Below, piece by piece: positions 41,586 to 52,400 of a DNA stretch of 64,000 bases. The stretch spans positions 195,245,829 to 195,309,828 of the forward strand of contig CM053143.1 in NCBI GenBank assembly GCA_028571685.1, written 5' to 3'. The translations under genes and the position numbers were made by a program. This stretch comes from Heterohyrax brucei (lineage: Eukaryota; Chordata; Mammalia; Hyracoidea; Procaviidae). The notes below the pieces were generated by a model, which searched no databases, was not told the origin of the DNA, and saw only the letters and a program-made list of their open reading frames with translations. Numbering within the stretch: position 1 is the first letter of the stretch; the number at the start of each line of letters is the position of its first letter.

Positions 41586-41984
41586 GAGCCCTACAGGTTT
41601 GCACAGCCTTTGATCCTAGCCCTCATGCCCAGATGGTGGTTGAGGGACAGGGGGACAAGTGTGACCCGCGCAGTGCCACCAAGAAGGATGATCCTGGAAC
41701 CTGCAGGAGAGGAGGCGACCACATCCCCCTGTCACCATGTGGTGGAGAGATGCAGAGCCCCTGGAGCGCTCTTTAGAGTTCCCTGTTGTATGGGAAAATG
41801 CCCAAGACATTTGTTTTTCTTCCTAAAGATCATCAATAATGGGTTCCGATACTACATCGTACGGACGTACCAGTTAACCCTTTGGGGGATTAGACGTATG
41901 TTTTCAGCATTCTGCTATAGTAAACGGCAGAATAAGACCAGGTGCTGACTGTGGCGCAGATCAGGTAAAGAGGGCAACAGCAGT

Positions 41985-42705
41985 GGGCAGGGGCGTAGGG
42001 ACCACAGCCCTCGGTACAGACTGCGCCTCAACATCAGAAAAACAAACGTCCCCACAACTGGACCAGTAAGCAACGTGGTCATAAATGGAGAGAAGGTTGG
42101 GGGTGTCAAGGATTTCGTTTTACGTGGGTCCACAGTCAGTGCCCTTGGAAGCAGCAGTCAGAAAATCAACGAACGCGCTGCACGCGGGAAGTCTGCTGCC
42201 GAGGACCTCTGTCAAGGATTCAGAGTAAGGGTGTCACCTCGAAGACCCAAAAGCCATGGTATTTTCAGTTCTATCATATGCGTGTGAAAGACGGGCAGTG
42301 AGCAAAGACGACAGAAGAAGAATTGATGCCTTTGAATTGTGGTGCTGGAGAAGAATGTGGAATGTACCATGGGCCACCAAGAGAACCAACAGATCCGTTC
42401 TGGAAGGAGTCCAACCAGAGTGCTCCTCAGAAGCCAAGATGGCAAGGCTGGGTCTTCCATACTTTGGACATGTTGTCAGGAGGGATCAGTCCCTGGAAAA
42501 GGACGTCATGCTCGGTACAGCAGATGGTCAGTGAGAAAGAGGAAGACCCTCAACGGGATGGATTCACACAGCGGCCACAATGGGCTTAAGCGTAACAATG
42601 ATTGTGGGCACGGCGCAAGACCGGGCTGTGTTTCGTTGTGTTGTTCACGGGGTCACTATGAGTCAAAACCGACTCGACGGCACCTCACAACAACAGCAAC
42701 ACAGG
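41985..42705 (+). mobile_element. RTE/BovB-type LINE, 3' end, 0.7 kb
   Basis: The + strand encodes decayed ORF C-terminal sequence: LRLNIRKTNVPTTGPVSNVV near 42025, GSTVSALGSSSQKINERAAR near 42129 and, in another frame, RRIDAFELWCWRRMWNVPWA near 42318. Then the 3' end follows: ACCGGGCTGTGTTTCGTTGT at 42622 and GGTCACTATGAGTCAAAACC, ending CACCTCACAACAACAGCAAC. Frame changes show it is dead. It gives the clearest view of the tail shared with the SINEs. Confidence 0.88.
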
Positions 42706-43889
42706 GGACACGTGAGAGAACGTTTTCATCTCCAGAACCTGCTCCAGGCCCATTGTGAAGCGGAACTTGCTGGCTGTGAACTGCCCCACAGCTGTCCCCC
42801 ATGTCCCTGAGGACGCTGGTGTTTTCTGGAAGGCAGAAGATGTAAGGGCAGGGGTCACGGCCGAGTGTTGTTTTCTTGTCTGGGCCCCAGGGACACAATC
42901 CTTGCCTTTCGTACCGGTGTCCTGGGTTTGATTCCTGACTAGTGGAATCTGCTCCTGAGAGCCAGCCGGTGAAAACCTTTTGGGTGACAATGGTCCGGCC
43001 ACAGCTGGTCTTAGGGATGATGTGGGACCAGACAGCACTTTGTTCTGGGAGGGGGTCTCCCTCCCTGAGTCGGGGGGCGGAGGCCACAGTAGCCACAGCA
43101 ACAGGACTTTTATAGGGAGCAGCTATTATCGCTAGAATTATAAAGAAGATACAGAAAACAATGTCTCACGCACACGGATCCAGCCGCACCCGCTCTTGGG
43201 GTGAGCAGGTGCAGGAACCGGAGGAGAGGGAACAGGCCGCTGGCCAGACGGCGGTGCGTGGGGAGACCCGGCAGGCTCCCGGGTGCTGTCTGAGCCCTCC
43301 CCAGTGTGGGCGTGTGTGGGTCGGCACAGCCCCGCTCCCGTGCAGGGCGAAGCCTGGCTGGGGTGGGGGTCAAGAGAAGGGCCCCGGCCAGATGCCGAGG
43401 GCTGGGGCAGTGCTCGGGCAAGTGCCCCTCTTTTTACTCTCAGTGGCCTGATGAGAGGGCTGGTCTTAGGCAGGCAGGCTGAGGTTGGCTTCACCGAAAG
43501 CAGCCTGCCTGTGGGTGGGACCGTGGAACACCTAGCGGCCACCCTGTGCTGGCGGTGCTGGCTGTTGGCTGAGTGACATGGAGACCCAGTGAGTTAGTGA
43601 CATCAGGCCCAGCGTCAGAGCCCTGTGTCCACCCACTCACACCCCTGATTGCTCACCACATGCTCAGGAGCAGACCCCTCACACCCCGAAAGTCCTCACC
43701 TTGCTCCTTGCTGAAACTGCTCCCCAAAGCCCTCATTCAGGCCGGTGCCCCCTGTCGCCCCCGACGTGTGGCCTGTCCACACGGGAGGCCACAGTGGACT
43801 CACCCCAGCCCAGCCCCTGGCGGTTGGCAGTGGTCCAGGGGCTCTCCCCTCAACCTTTAACGCTTGACTGTGCTGGAAGTGCAGATTTA

Positions 43890-44290
43890 TAAACCAGGCC
43901 AGTTTGTCACACAGCTGGTGACAGCCCTGCTCTGTGACTCTCGCTGCTCTCCCGGCCCTGTGATGGCACACTGCTCCTCTCCACCGTGTGTTTCCTGTGT
44001 CCGTTCAGCCAGCCCCTGTCCGTCTGTCCTCCCGTGTTGCCTCTGGGCGGGAGCTGCCCAGTTAGCCTCGTGTGTCCCCATGAGCCAAGAAGCGTGCCCT
44101 TTACCAGAGCCCTTCTACGTCTCCTAGTCTAGTCCAGTCTGGTCTCAGGAGGTGGCTTTGGGAGTGGTTTTGGCTCAGGGCTAACAGTGAGTCTGGGGGC
44201 TATGTCTTCAGGGGACCCTTAGTCTGGGGGAGCAGCAAGTCTGGTCTTTTTAATAAAGTTTGAGTTCTGCACCCCAGGGGGCCTTGGTCT
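43890..44290 (-). mobile_element. L1 3' UTR fragment, antisense
   Basis: TGTTTCCTGTGTCCGTTCAG at 43988 then CCAGCCCCTGTCCGTCTGTC, TGGCTTTGGGAGTGGTTTTG at 44153, GGGGGCTATGTCTTCAGGGG at 44194 and AAAGTTTGAGTTCTGCACCC at 44255 match the L1 3' UTR blocks at 13190-13440. Confidence 0.7.
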
Positions 44291-44598
44291 CCTCTGTCCC
44301 TGAGCTCCAAGCACCTCACATGCCCTCCGAGCACCATTCTCTGGGTGCCCCAGCCTGGGATCGTCACCGCCTCAGGCTGCAGGACCTGGGCTGCCACCTG
44401 TCTGAGCACTTAGCCACCCCCTAGTCCTGGGGGTTGTGTTTGCCTGTTGGCTTTCCACCCCTCTGCCTGGGCTGTGAGCCGCCGGGGCCTGTTGTGTACG
44501 TGAGCGTGACCACAGGGCACCCCTGTTCCCACACCAGCCCCTCTGTAGCCGCCACACCGTAGGGATGTGCTAACGACTTCCCTCTCGGTCTGTTCCAG

Positions 44599-44657
44599 GT
44601 TCTTCTATCTGGCACCCTGCATGCCGGCAAGTGGCCAGGACTGAGGATAAAACCAAG
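44599..44657 (+). CDS. ABLIM2: ABLIM2 exon: end of LIM4
   Basis: The acceptor is CTGTTCCAG and the donor GTGGGT at 44658. Two bases complete Gly, then 19 codons encode SSIWHPACRQVARTEDKTK. HPAC carries the last zinc ligands of LIM4. The exon ends at a codon boundary (phase 0). The human protein, from memory, has RQAARTEDRNK here, so the few differences fall in the linker side of the exon. Confidence 0.95.
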
Positions 44658-46789
44658 GTGGGTGGCCTTGCCCATTTGCTCCTCGGTGTTCCTAGCACCT
44701 GGGGCAGTATTTGCATAATTGAGGGGATTGTTGAACGTCTTTGCAGCCTTTGCTCAGCCCCCACGAAGCTGCCCAGGCTGCAGGCAGGGTGGCCAGGGAC
44801 TTGAAGAGGGTGTCTTGGGGTGGGGTCTCTCCATGAGTGAGCCCATGAAGTGCGTGTGTGTATGTCTATAATGCATATGTGTGGAACTGACCCGACAGCG
44901 CCTGATAACATGTATGTGTACGTGTATACATAGCTATACATACAGACATAGACATGGAGGTTTACTTCAAGGAGACGGTTTGTGAAGTTGTGGAGGCTGG
45001 TGGTCCCCAAATCCCTGGCTCAGGCATCAGGCTGGAGGCACCCCCGACTCACCTGGCTGCAGGGGCCGACCTATCCAATCAAAATCTGAGGTCACGTGGC
45101 AGACCACCAGCTCCTGTCCCCAGAACGGGAGGTCGGATGATGATGTGTTGGATGCAGGGCTGAGAGAGAGCAAGCTTTGCCAGAGCGCCCGTAAGAGGGG
45201 CTCCAGGCCGCGTCCCCAAGGGAACTCTTCTGACGTCAGGTAACAGAACAGGGGCAAATCCCATCTTACTGAAAACTGTGGCCCCGACAAGTTGACACAT
45301 GTCATTGACCATCACAGAGGCGTTAGGGTGGAACAGGGGTCAGCTAAGAGCTGACAGGAGGTGCCGCAGAGCTGCCCAGGGCTTTGTGGACAGGCCCTGC
45401 TGTCTTCACCTGGCCTGTCACGCTGGTGGTGGCTTCCCTAGGTGTTAGGCACAAAGGTGAAGCTGGGGACAAAGCAGGTGTGGTCCCAGAGCTGACAGTG
45501 CGCAGGGAGAGGCAGACCAGCCCACACCCAGGAGGACAGTGTAGAAACGGCGGGGGGCGGCCAGTGCACACCGGGAGACCAGTGGCCTTTGAAGGAGAGC
45601 TGTGACAGTCACGTGGAGTGGACAGAGGGGCTGGCACGGGGCAGAGAGGGACAGGGCACGTGACTGGATCTGTGGTCCCTGCCACCCTCAAGGTAGTTCT
45701 CCTGCAGAGCCTGGTGTCCTTTTGTCCCTGCTGCCTGTCACGTGTGATCTCAGAAATGACTGACCCACCGGGTCAGCCATGGTAAGCCCCAACCCCTCAG
45801 CCTGCCAGATGCCGCCCATGGGGTCGGCGGCTCTGACCCCTGGTGACGCTCCCTGGGGCTGAGGTTGGGTGGGACCCTAGCCAGGCCACCATGCTGCTAG
45901 CCGTTGGACATACGGCTAACCCATGTCTCAGGCCTATGCCCACTGCTCACTGACAGAGGGCCTTGTGCCGGGTACTGGGTGGGCTTTGGACCCTCGAGGC
46001 TAGTTTGCTGCCTGTGTTAGCGCTGCTGTGAGCACAAGAAGTCACACTGGGGCCGGGGACGGGTGGGGGCAGAACACACTCGTCTTCTCTGTGAAGTGTC
46101 TCTCTGATTGATGTCCCCATGGGAAGGGGCTCCCAGGAAACAGAGGCACACTGGCCATCAGCCGAGGGTTTCCCAGTGGGCAGGCCGTCCAGGAGGTCTG
46201 ACCTGCCTCGTCCTAAACGCACCCTTGGGTGCCTACTCAAATAGACACCAGCACACCTATGCAGCACCAGCTGTGAGCTGGCGCCTGGGGACACAGAGGA
46301 GGATCGCGGGGACCCCCGTGCCCAGGAGCTCCTGTCTGGTGGGAGTGATGGGTGTGGGGTGGGGACAGGCTCCATGTGACATTTGCTGTGGGTGGCCCTG
46401 CAGAGGACAAAGTGGGGGGACATGAGCTCCAGGAGCTGAGACCTGCTGGGTGAGGTAGAAGGTGGGGGTGAATGAGGATCATGAGTTTTAGAACACGGGA
46501 GGAGGCAGCTGTGTGTGAATGTGCCCTAGGGGAGCCCAGGACCCCTGATGTGGCCACCAGCCCTCTCCCTTCGTGGCAGTGATGCTGCTAACAGGCTGGC
46601 ACCTGCCCACTGGGACCAGGGCTCGCTCTGGAGCCACAGATGGCCCTCAGTGGTCCAGAGAGCCCTCTCTGCTCAGCTGAAGGGCCTTTTCTTTGTGAAC
46701 ACCCGGTGCTGTTGTGCTGTTCTGTGCTGGAAGAAGGGTGTTCTCTGTTGGGTCCTCTGAGGAGCTCCACTGGGACTGACGTCACAGTC

Positions 46790-46975
46790 CCGATCACTGT
46801 CTGTGTTCACTTAGCCCTGACTTCATCCTCGGACCCTCAGAGGACCCCACTCACACAGGATCCAGACCACCCTGCCCCAGTGAGACTTTGGGGGAATGTG
46901 ATGACGTTTTGCAAGACCTGGTCTCCAAACGGGGTCACTTTCACAGTCCTGGGGTTAGGACTCAGAGGGTTTTCC
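46790..46975 (-). repeat. LTR-like (MaLR-type) fragment, antisense
   Basis: CAAGACCTGGTCTCCAAACG at 46911, GGGTCACTTTCACAGTCCTG and GGGGTTAGGACTCAGAGG follow the antisense order of MaLR-type LTRs (…TCTCCAAATACAGTCAC…GGGGTTAGGACTT), from memory. An RTE copy begins right after it. Confidence 0.5.
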
Positions 46976-49390
46976 TGGTGTTGAGTGCCCCCGAGCTGGT
47001 TCTCCACGACAGAAGGAAATGCTGCCCGGCTCTGCACCACGTCCACACCCATCACGCTGGAGCCCATGGGTGCAGCCACTGCGTCAGTCTCTCGTTGAGG
47101 GTCTTCCTCTTTCTCTGTGACCCTCAGCTTTACGAAGCATGATGTCCTCCTCCAGGCACTGATCCTTCCTGACAGTATGTCCAAAGGACGTAGGGCGCGG
47201 TGTCAGCATCCTTGCTTCCAAGGCGCCCTCTGATTGGACTTCTTCCAGAACAGATCTGTTGGTTCTTTGGGCCGTCCCTGGGACATTCGGTGTTCTTCTC
47301 CAACACCACAGTTCAAAGGCTTCAGTTCTTCTCTCTGCCACATTCACTGTTCAGCTTTCACATGCATGTGATGCAGTTGAAAATACCATGGCCTGGGCCC
47401 GGTGCACGTTAGTTTTCAAGGTGACATCTTTACTTTTCAGCACTTTAAAGAGGGCTTTTGCAGCAGGTTTGCCCAATGCAGTGTGTCTTGATTTCTTGAC
47501 TGCTGCTTCTGTGGGTGTTGACTGTGGACCCGAGTAAGATACCTCCACCCTTTCTTCGTTTATGACAGTGTTGCTCACGGGTCCAGTTGTGAGGATTTTT
47601 GTTTTTCTGATGCTGAGGTGCAACCCATACTGAAGGCTGTGGTTCTGATCTTCATCATTAAGTGTTTCAAATCTTCTTCACTTCCAGCCAGTAAGGTGGT
47701 GTCGTCTGCATAACGCAGGTTGTTAGCGAGTGGTCCTCCGATCCTGAGCCTTGTTCTTCTCGGATTGTTTGCCCAGCATACAGGGTAAAAGGGTATGGTG
47801 AAAGGATACAACTCTGACGCACACCTTTCCTGACTTTAAACCATGCAGTGTCCCCTTGTTCTGTCCCTTGACTGCCTCTTGACCCGTGTACAGATTTCTT
47901 AAGGGCACAATTAAGTGTTCTGGAATTCCCATTCTCTGCAATGTTAGTCATAATTTAATATGATCCACACAGTCAAATGCCTTCGCACAGTCACTGAAAC
48001 ACAAGTCAGCATCTTTCTGGTACTCTCTGCTTTCAGCCAAGACCCTTCTGACATCAGCAATGACATCCCAGGTTCCATGTGCTTTTCTGGGTCCAGCTTG
48101 GATTTCTTGCAGGTCCCTGCTGATGTCCTGCTGCAGTCACTTTTGAATGAGCTTGAGCAAAGTTTTACTTGCGGGTGATATTGACAATATTGTTGGGTAA
48201 TTTCCCATTCAGTTGGATCATCTTTCTTGGGAATAGACATAAATGTGGATCACTCCCAGTCAGCTGGCCAGGGAGCAGCCCTCCAGGTCGCTTGGCACAG
48301 ACGAGTGAGCGCTTCCAGCGCTGCATCTGTTTGCCGAAACATCTCGGTGGGCAGCCTGTCGGCGCCCGGAGCCTTGGTCACCGACGCCTTCAGTGCGGCT
48401 TCTCCTTCGTCCTTCACTACTGCTCGCTCCTGACTGTCATGGATACAATTGTGTTCTCCAAACACTGTGTGTAGAAAAGTGGCTGGGCCCCGATTCCTGG
48501 TGCTGTGCTGTAAACCGGCCCCTGTGGTGTTAATACGGGAGGGCTGGCCGCCATCTGCTGGGGGGCGGAACCAGTGTGTGGGATCGTCTTCTTCCTCGAG
48601 GGGTCTCCTGAGATGTGAAGGCAAGAAGCTAGCAGAGAGATTTGGGGACCTCGTACCCCCAAGACGCGGTGCTGGAAACTGAGTGCATGGTTTGGAAAGG
48701 ACTGGGGCCTCTGCGCCTCCGAAGCTCCCAGTCCAGGGGGAGGTTGGCGACAAGGAGCCGGCAGAGAAAGCCTTCTCCTAGAGCTGACACCTTGAATGTG
48801 GACTTTCAGCCTGCTAGACTGTGGCAACATAAAATGTCTCTTTTTGAAGCCCTTCACTGGTGGTGTTTCTGTTCAGGCAGAGCTAGCTGGCTAAATCCCA
48901 GACCATGGGCTACCTCCTGAAATGGTTCAAGGCCTAGCGGCTCTTTCAGGTATAATGACCCTGCGCTCCTCTGTCTTCCTCTGATGCTCCCTGAGCTGTT
49001 TACTGGGTTCCCTGTAGCATCCTTCGCTACTGTAACTCGAGGCTTGAATCTTTTCTTCAGTTCTTTCAGCTTGAGAAGTGCAGGGAGTGCGTGCTCTTCC
49101 CGTCTGGTTTTCTGTCTCTAGCTGTTTGCACCTTTCGTTATAATACTCGAATCTATCCTCTTGAGCCACACTTTGAAATCTTCCGTTCAGTTCATTTACT
49201 TCATAAATTCTTCCTTTTGCTTTAGCTACTCAACATTCAAGAACAAGTTTCGGAGTCTCCTCTGACATCCAGTTGGGTCTTTCCCGTGTTTATAGCGACC
49301 TCTCGCTCTCTTCCTGTACAATGCCTTTGGTGTCACTCCACAATCATCCAGTCTCCCATCATTAGTGCTGAAGGCATGGAATCTGCCCTT
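46976..49390 (-). pseudogene. RTE/BovB-type LINE, longest copy (2.4 kb), antisense
   Basis: The minus strand runs from a 5'-truncated end near 49385 to the 3' tail at 46976. It covers the region downstream of the endonuclease (+ strand blocks CATTCAAGAACAAGTTTCGG at 49231, TCTTTCAGCTTGAGAAGTGC near 49063), the reverse transcriptase, and the C-terminal part. The polymerase motif YADD is intact at 47712-47701 within NNLRYADDTTLLAGSEEDL. Frameshifts break the ORF into pieces of at most about 100 codons, and an LTR-like element (48430-48905) interrupts it, so it is inactive. It serves as the reference for the other eight fragments. Confidence 0.9.
48430..48905 (+). repeat. LTR-like (MaLR-type) insertion in the RTE copy, sense
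   Basis: RTE sequence breaks off near 48430 and resumes near 48905 (GGCTACCTCCTGAAATGGTT at 48907). The insert ends with a block around CTTTCAGCCTGCTAGACTGT (48805) and a GTGGTGTTTCTGTTCAGGC segment at 48861. This is the sense counterpart of the antisense blocks at 40428-40475. No viral genes are present. Confidence 0.6.
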
Positions 49391-50029
49391 ACAGTGGCCT
49401 CCAGCCGCCGAGGCCCTGTCTGCACCACCCGCAGCCCTCCCTGTGCCCCGTGATCTCGCTATAAGTCACAGCCCGAGCAGCTCAGCGGTGGGCCTGGGCA
49501 GATGGCCTTCATCCCTGGAACTCCCAGATCCGCTTGCTCCATTTGACCTGAGGGTCCCCGAATGCCATTTCAAGTTAAAACAGGTTTATCAAGGGTTTAA
49601 ACATTTGCAATTGGGGAACCGTGTCGCCCACTGAAAACAGATCAAGGCAGTCCCCGGGCAGTTTTAATTCACAGTGTCCTCCCAGGAGGGGTGTGGAAGA
49701 GGACCCAGGCCATGGGGAGGGCAGTCACAGGGCAGTCAGCGAGCGCTGAATGTACATGCTCAGGCCAGTTACGGGTTACTAGTAGTCAGACTGGGTAGGA
49801 CGGACAGCTGCGCAGGAGGCTGACGTTCTGGTCACCGGATGCTCACGGGCATTTTCTTTGTCGCTCTTGCAAGAGCCCCTGGTTGGCCCCCTTGCCCAGA
49901 CAGTGCTCTTCCTGAGGACACATCCTGAGGGGGCAGCCGGTCCCTGGGTGGGGGGCCCCTCAGCGGGGACTACTCTCTGGGGGTCCTCACACTGACCGTG
50001 TGCTGGCTGTCCTCTGACCCCTTCCCCAG

Positions 50030-50107
50030 GAAACCAGAACGTCCTCAGAGAGCATCATCTCTGCGCCTGCGTCCAGCACCTCAGGGTCCCCGAGCCGCGT
50101 CATTTAT
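50030..50107 (+). CDS. ABLIM2: ABLIM2 exon: linker, Ser-rich
   Basis: The acceptor is CTTCCCCAG and the donor GTGAGT at 50108. Exactly 26 codons encode ETRTSSESIISAPASSTSG then SPSRVIY. The exon is Ser/Thr-rich (about ten of 26) and matches the family segment that links LIM4 with the DYRDL block. It is phase 0 on both sides, so skipping would keep frame. No zinc ligand or headpiece residue is in it. Confidence 0.95.
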
Positions 50108-50629
50108 GTGAGTAGCGTGCCCTCCACCAGGGCGGGTGGGCAGGCAGGTGGGTGGTGGGGCCCTGGGGCGGGGCCAGCCGGTAACTGTTATTCGTACAGC
50201 TCGGGCTGTGGGATGCCACTGCTGTTGCTGGCTGGTGGAAATGAGGCCGACTCCTTGAGTTGTAGTGGCCTTCCCGTGGGCACGAGGGTCTGACCAGGTT
50301 CCCCAGGGATGTGTTAGGACAGCCAGTGCAGCCCGGGGCTGTCTGGATCCCCCGGGGCTGGGCAGCCAGGGCCCTGCAGCTGTGCTGTGCACAGTGACGC
50401 CATCTCAGCGGGGTCTGCTTGGGTTCTCACGGCCTTGCAGCGGTCAGAGGCAGAGCTGACCATCACACCGGGCTCCCGGCACCCCAGAGAGTGGGTGCTC
50501 TCCAGGGAACCCCACTGCTCAGTACTGAAACCAGGCCGTGACTGGGCCCTGGGGGCCAGGCAGTGTCCAGTTCAGGCGGTACCCTGCCCTTGGGGCTTCT
50601 AGGCCAGCTTGGGGCTAGGCAGGGCCTAA

Positions 50630-50810
50630 TGTCACGTTAACATAAACTCAGGTGTGGTCATATTAGGGTATCCTCAGGGGAGGTCTCATTAGCACAAAGA
50701 CGCATGGTCATATTAGGATAAACATGGGTGTGGTCTCATCGGCACGAGCCCAGGTGTGGGCACATCAGCAGGAGCCCAGTGTGGTCTGGTACCCTGTGTA
50801 AATGAGAAGC
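50630..50810. repeat. Diverged tandem repeat with GTGGTCTCATTAGCA-like units
   Basis: About five units built on GGTGTGGTCATATTAGGRTA or GGTCTCATYRGCAC with 25-35 base spacing. A SINE follows closely. Confidence 0.6.
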
Positions 50811-50824
50811 CGTGTAGCCTGGAG

Positions 50825-50955
50825 ACTTGGGGTCCCTTCTGACCCACAGTGAGCCTGTGGGACGGCAGAGCTGCCCACAGGTTCCCCGGGAGCGGCTGGC
50901 GGGTTCCTCCTGCCACCAGCCTGAGGTCTAACTGCTGTGTCACTAGGCTCCCTGT
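50825..50955 (-). repeat. AfroSINE-type SINE, antisense, diverged
   Basis: GTGAGCCTGTGGGACGGCAG at 50849, GAGCGGCTGGCGGGTTCC near 50890 and CTAACTGCTGTGTCACTAGG at 50928. Confidence 0.7.
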
Positions 50956-51311
50956 CAGTCCCTGAGACATCCCGTCACTCCGGGAATTCCTCCTGGGAAC
51001 CAGGGGTCTGTGCGTGCAGGGCTGAGGGCTGCTGTGAGGGACACTGGCGCCCGGCCCCTGCCCACATGGCATGAGGGGCCATGGGGGCAGTGTCCTCTTC
51101 CCCTCGGCCAGGAAGGGGTGCCCATGATGTCGTGATGGACAAGGGGCCGTGGGCCTGTCAGGGCTGTGTCTCCCCCCAGGTTGACAGCACCTGGTGGGCA
51201 GGGGCCCCGCTGCGTGTTTCCAGGCTTCAGGGGTCAGGCGGGGGGCCAGTGCTGGAGACACTGTGGTGTCAGCAGAGGAGGAGGGTTTGCTGGCGGTGGC
51301 CTTTGTCACAA

Positions 51312-51478
51312 AAGGAATTCACCAAAACCCACTGCTGTCGAGTTGATTCTGACTCACAGTGACCCTGGAGGACAGAGGAGAACTGCCCCACAGAGTCTCC
51401 AAGGAGCGCCTGATGAATTCGAACTGCCAACCTTCAGCAGACGGAGCACTAACCACTGAGCAACCAGGGTTTCTGAGG
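51312..51478 (-). repeat. AfroSINE-type SINE, antisense, well preserved
   Basis: ACTGCTGTCGAGTTGATTCT at 51330, GACAGAGGAGAACTGCCCCA at 51371, TCTCCAAGGAGCGCCTGATG at 51396 and CACTAACCACTGAGCAACCA at 51448. Confidence 0.88.
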
Positions 51479-51572
51479 GATTCACAGTTCCCTGAACACA
51501 GCATTTGGCCCAGAGGAGAACATCAGTGCCTTTGTTACCCTGCCAGGAGGGGACAACGGCTTTGGGCTTCTT

Positions 51573-51573
<1 letters not shown>

Positions 51574-51603
<30 letters not shown>

Positions 51604-51737
51604 AAGAGTGAGAGAGTGTGTATGTGTGGCTGTGTATGTGTGACTGTGTCTGAGGGTGTATGTGAATGAGTATATGTCCATGAGTGTGTGTGCACATGAC
51701 TGTGTATGTGTGTGCACATGTGAGCATGTGTGAGTGT
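51574..51737. repeat. GT/GA microsatellite
   Basis: A TGTGTGTGTGAGAGAGAGAG start at 51574, then degenerate GTATGTGTG and GAGTGTG units to 51737. It borders the mariner-type element. Confidence 0.92.
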
Positions 51738-51739
51738 GA

Positions 51740-52020
51740 CAGGCTATGAGGCCTGATGATTAAGTCCATGAATGTAATTGTTCCGAGTGCTCCAGACCTC
51801 CCTGCTGAGTGTCACTGTGGTCCCCTTAGAAGGGCCCCCCTTGGGCAGCTGTGCACCGACGCCAGTGCCTAGTCTATCCTTCAAAGCAGTTTGGAAACAC
51901 TTTCTGGAATGGCCATCACACAAGGTGGCAGGGTGGCAAGTTCACGAACTTACTGTATAGTTGTCTGTGAGGTGTGCAGCCTTTTTCTAGGACAACTGCG
52001 TGAACTCAACTGTCAGACCG
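51740..52020 (-). mobile_element. Mariner-type non-autonomous element with both ends
   Basis: A terminal-repeat-like TGAGGCCTGATGATTAAGTC at 51749 and an opposite end AACTCAACTGTCAGACCGAG at 52004 enclose about 270 bases. The inner part reads like the transposase 3' end (antisense) and then jumps to the 5' end region. The junction is the same as in the element at 17568 (shared GTGGCARGGTGRCAA and GAACTTACT stretch), so this is a deletion derivative rather than a full transposon. No usable transposase frame. Confidence 0.65.
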
Positions 52021-52089
52021 AGTCACGCTGAGCATGTTGCTTGGTGCCCTTTCTTCGTCATGAAAAAGCAATGTGCAGGCATAGCACGT

Positions 52090-52400
52090 GAGGACGCTCG
52101 TGGCCCCGGGGTAGGAATCTCGCCTCCCGCACAGGAGACGCCGGTTCGGTTCCAGCCAGTTCCCATCGTGCCCGGCCGCTGCCTGTCTGTCGGGGCCGCC
52201 TGCACATGGCTGGGGTGCGAGGTGGAGCTCGGTGGAGCTTCATGACCAAGACGGACCGGGCAGTCGGTTGCCCGTGAGTAGCCCAGAGGCCTTGGCAGTT
52301 CCACCCTCAGCCAGTCAAGGGGCTGTGTGGGCCGGGCAGTGCCCACTGAGTGTGGGGTTGCCGCCCATCAGGGCTGGCTCAGCGACAACAGGAAAAGTGC
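52090..52400 (+). repeat. SINE with tRNA-Gly-like head, sense
   Basis: TCGCCTCCCGCACAGGAGAC at 52119 and GCCGGTTCGGTTCCAGCCAG at 52140 keep the anticodon arm and B box region. The body has CGGCCGCTGCCTGTCTG near 52172 and the tail lies near 52380. The head start is decayed compared with the copies at 34513 and 37384. Confidence 0.6.

Larger units (their letters stand above)
37070..44598 (+). other. ABLIM2 intron (within LIM4, 3' part)
   Basis: A 7.5 kb intron, GTAAGA to TTCCAG. It holds SINEs at 37384, 37745, 41058 and 41425, RTE pieces at 39785 and 41985, an LTR-like element with a nested SINE (40430-40940) and an L1 3' UTR at 43890. Nothing is recognised in 37935-39780, 42710-43880 and 44295-44598, apart from GC-rich sequence. 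Confidence 0.83.
44658..50029 (+). other. ABLIM2 intron (LIM4 to linker)
   Basis: A 5.4 kb intron, GTGGGT to CCCCAG. A short TA/CA-rich microsatellite with a SINE tail scrap (TGGAACTGACCCGACAGCGC at 44882) lies at 44855-44960. Bases 45030-45310 look like a decayed repeat that I cannot class. Nothing is recognised in 45315-46785 and 49395-50029. The large RTE copy, LTR-like pieces and their nesting (46790-49390) are listed separately. Confidence 0.8.
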
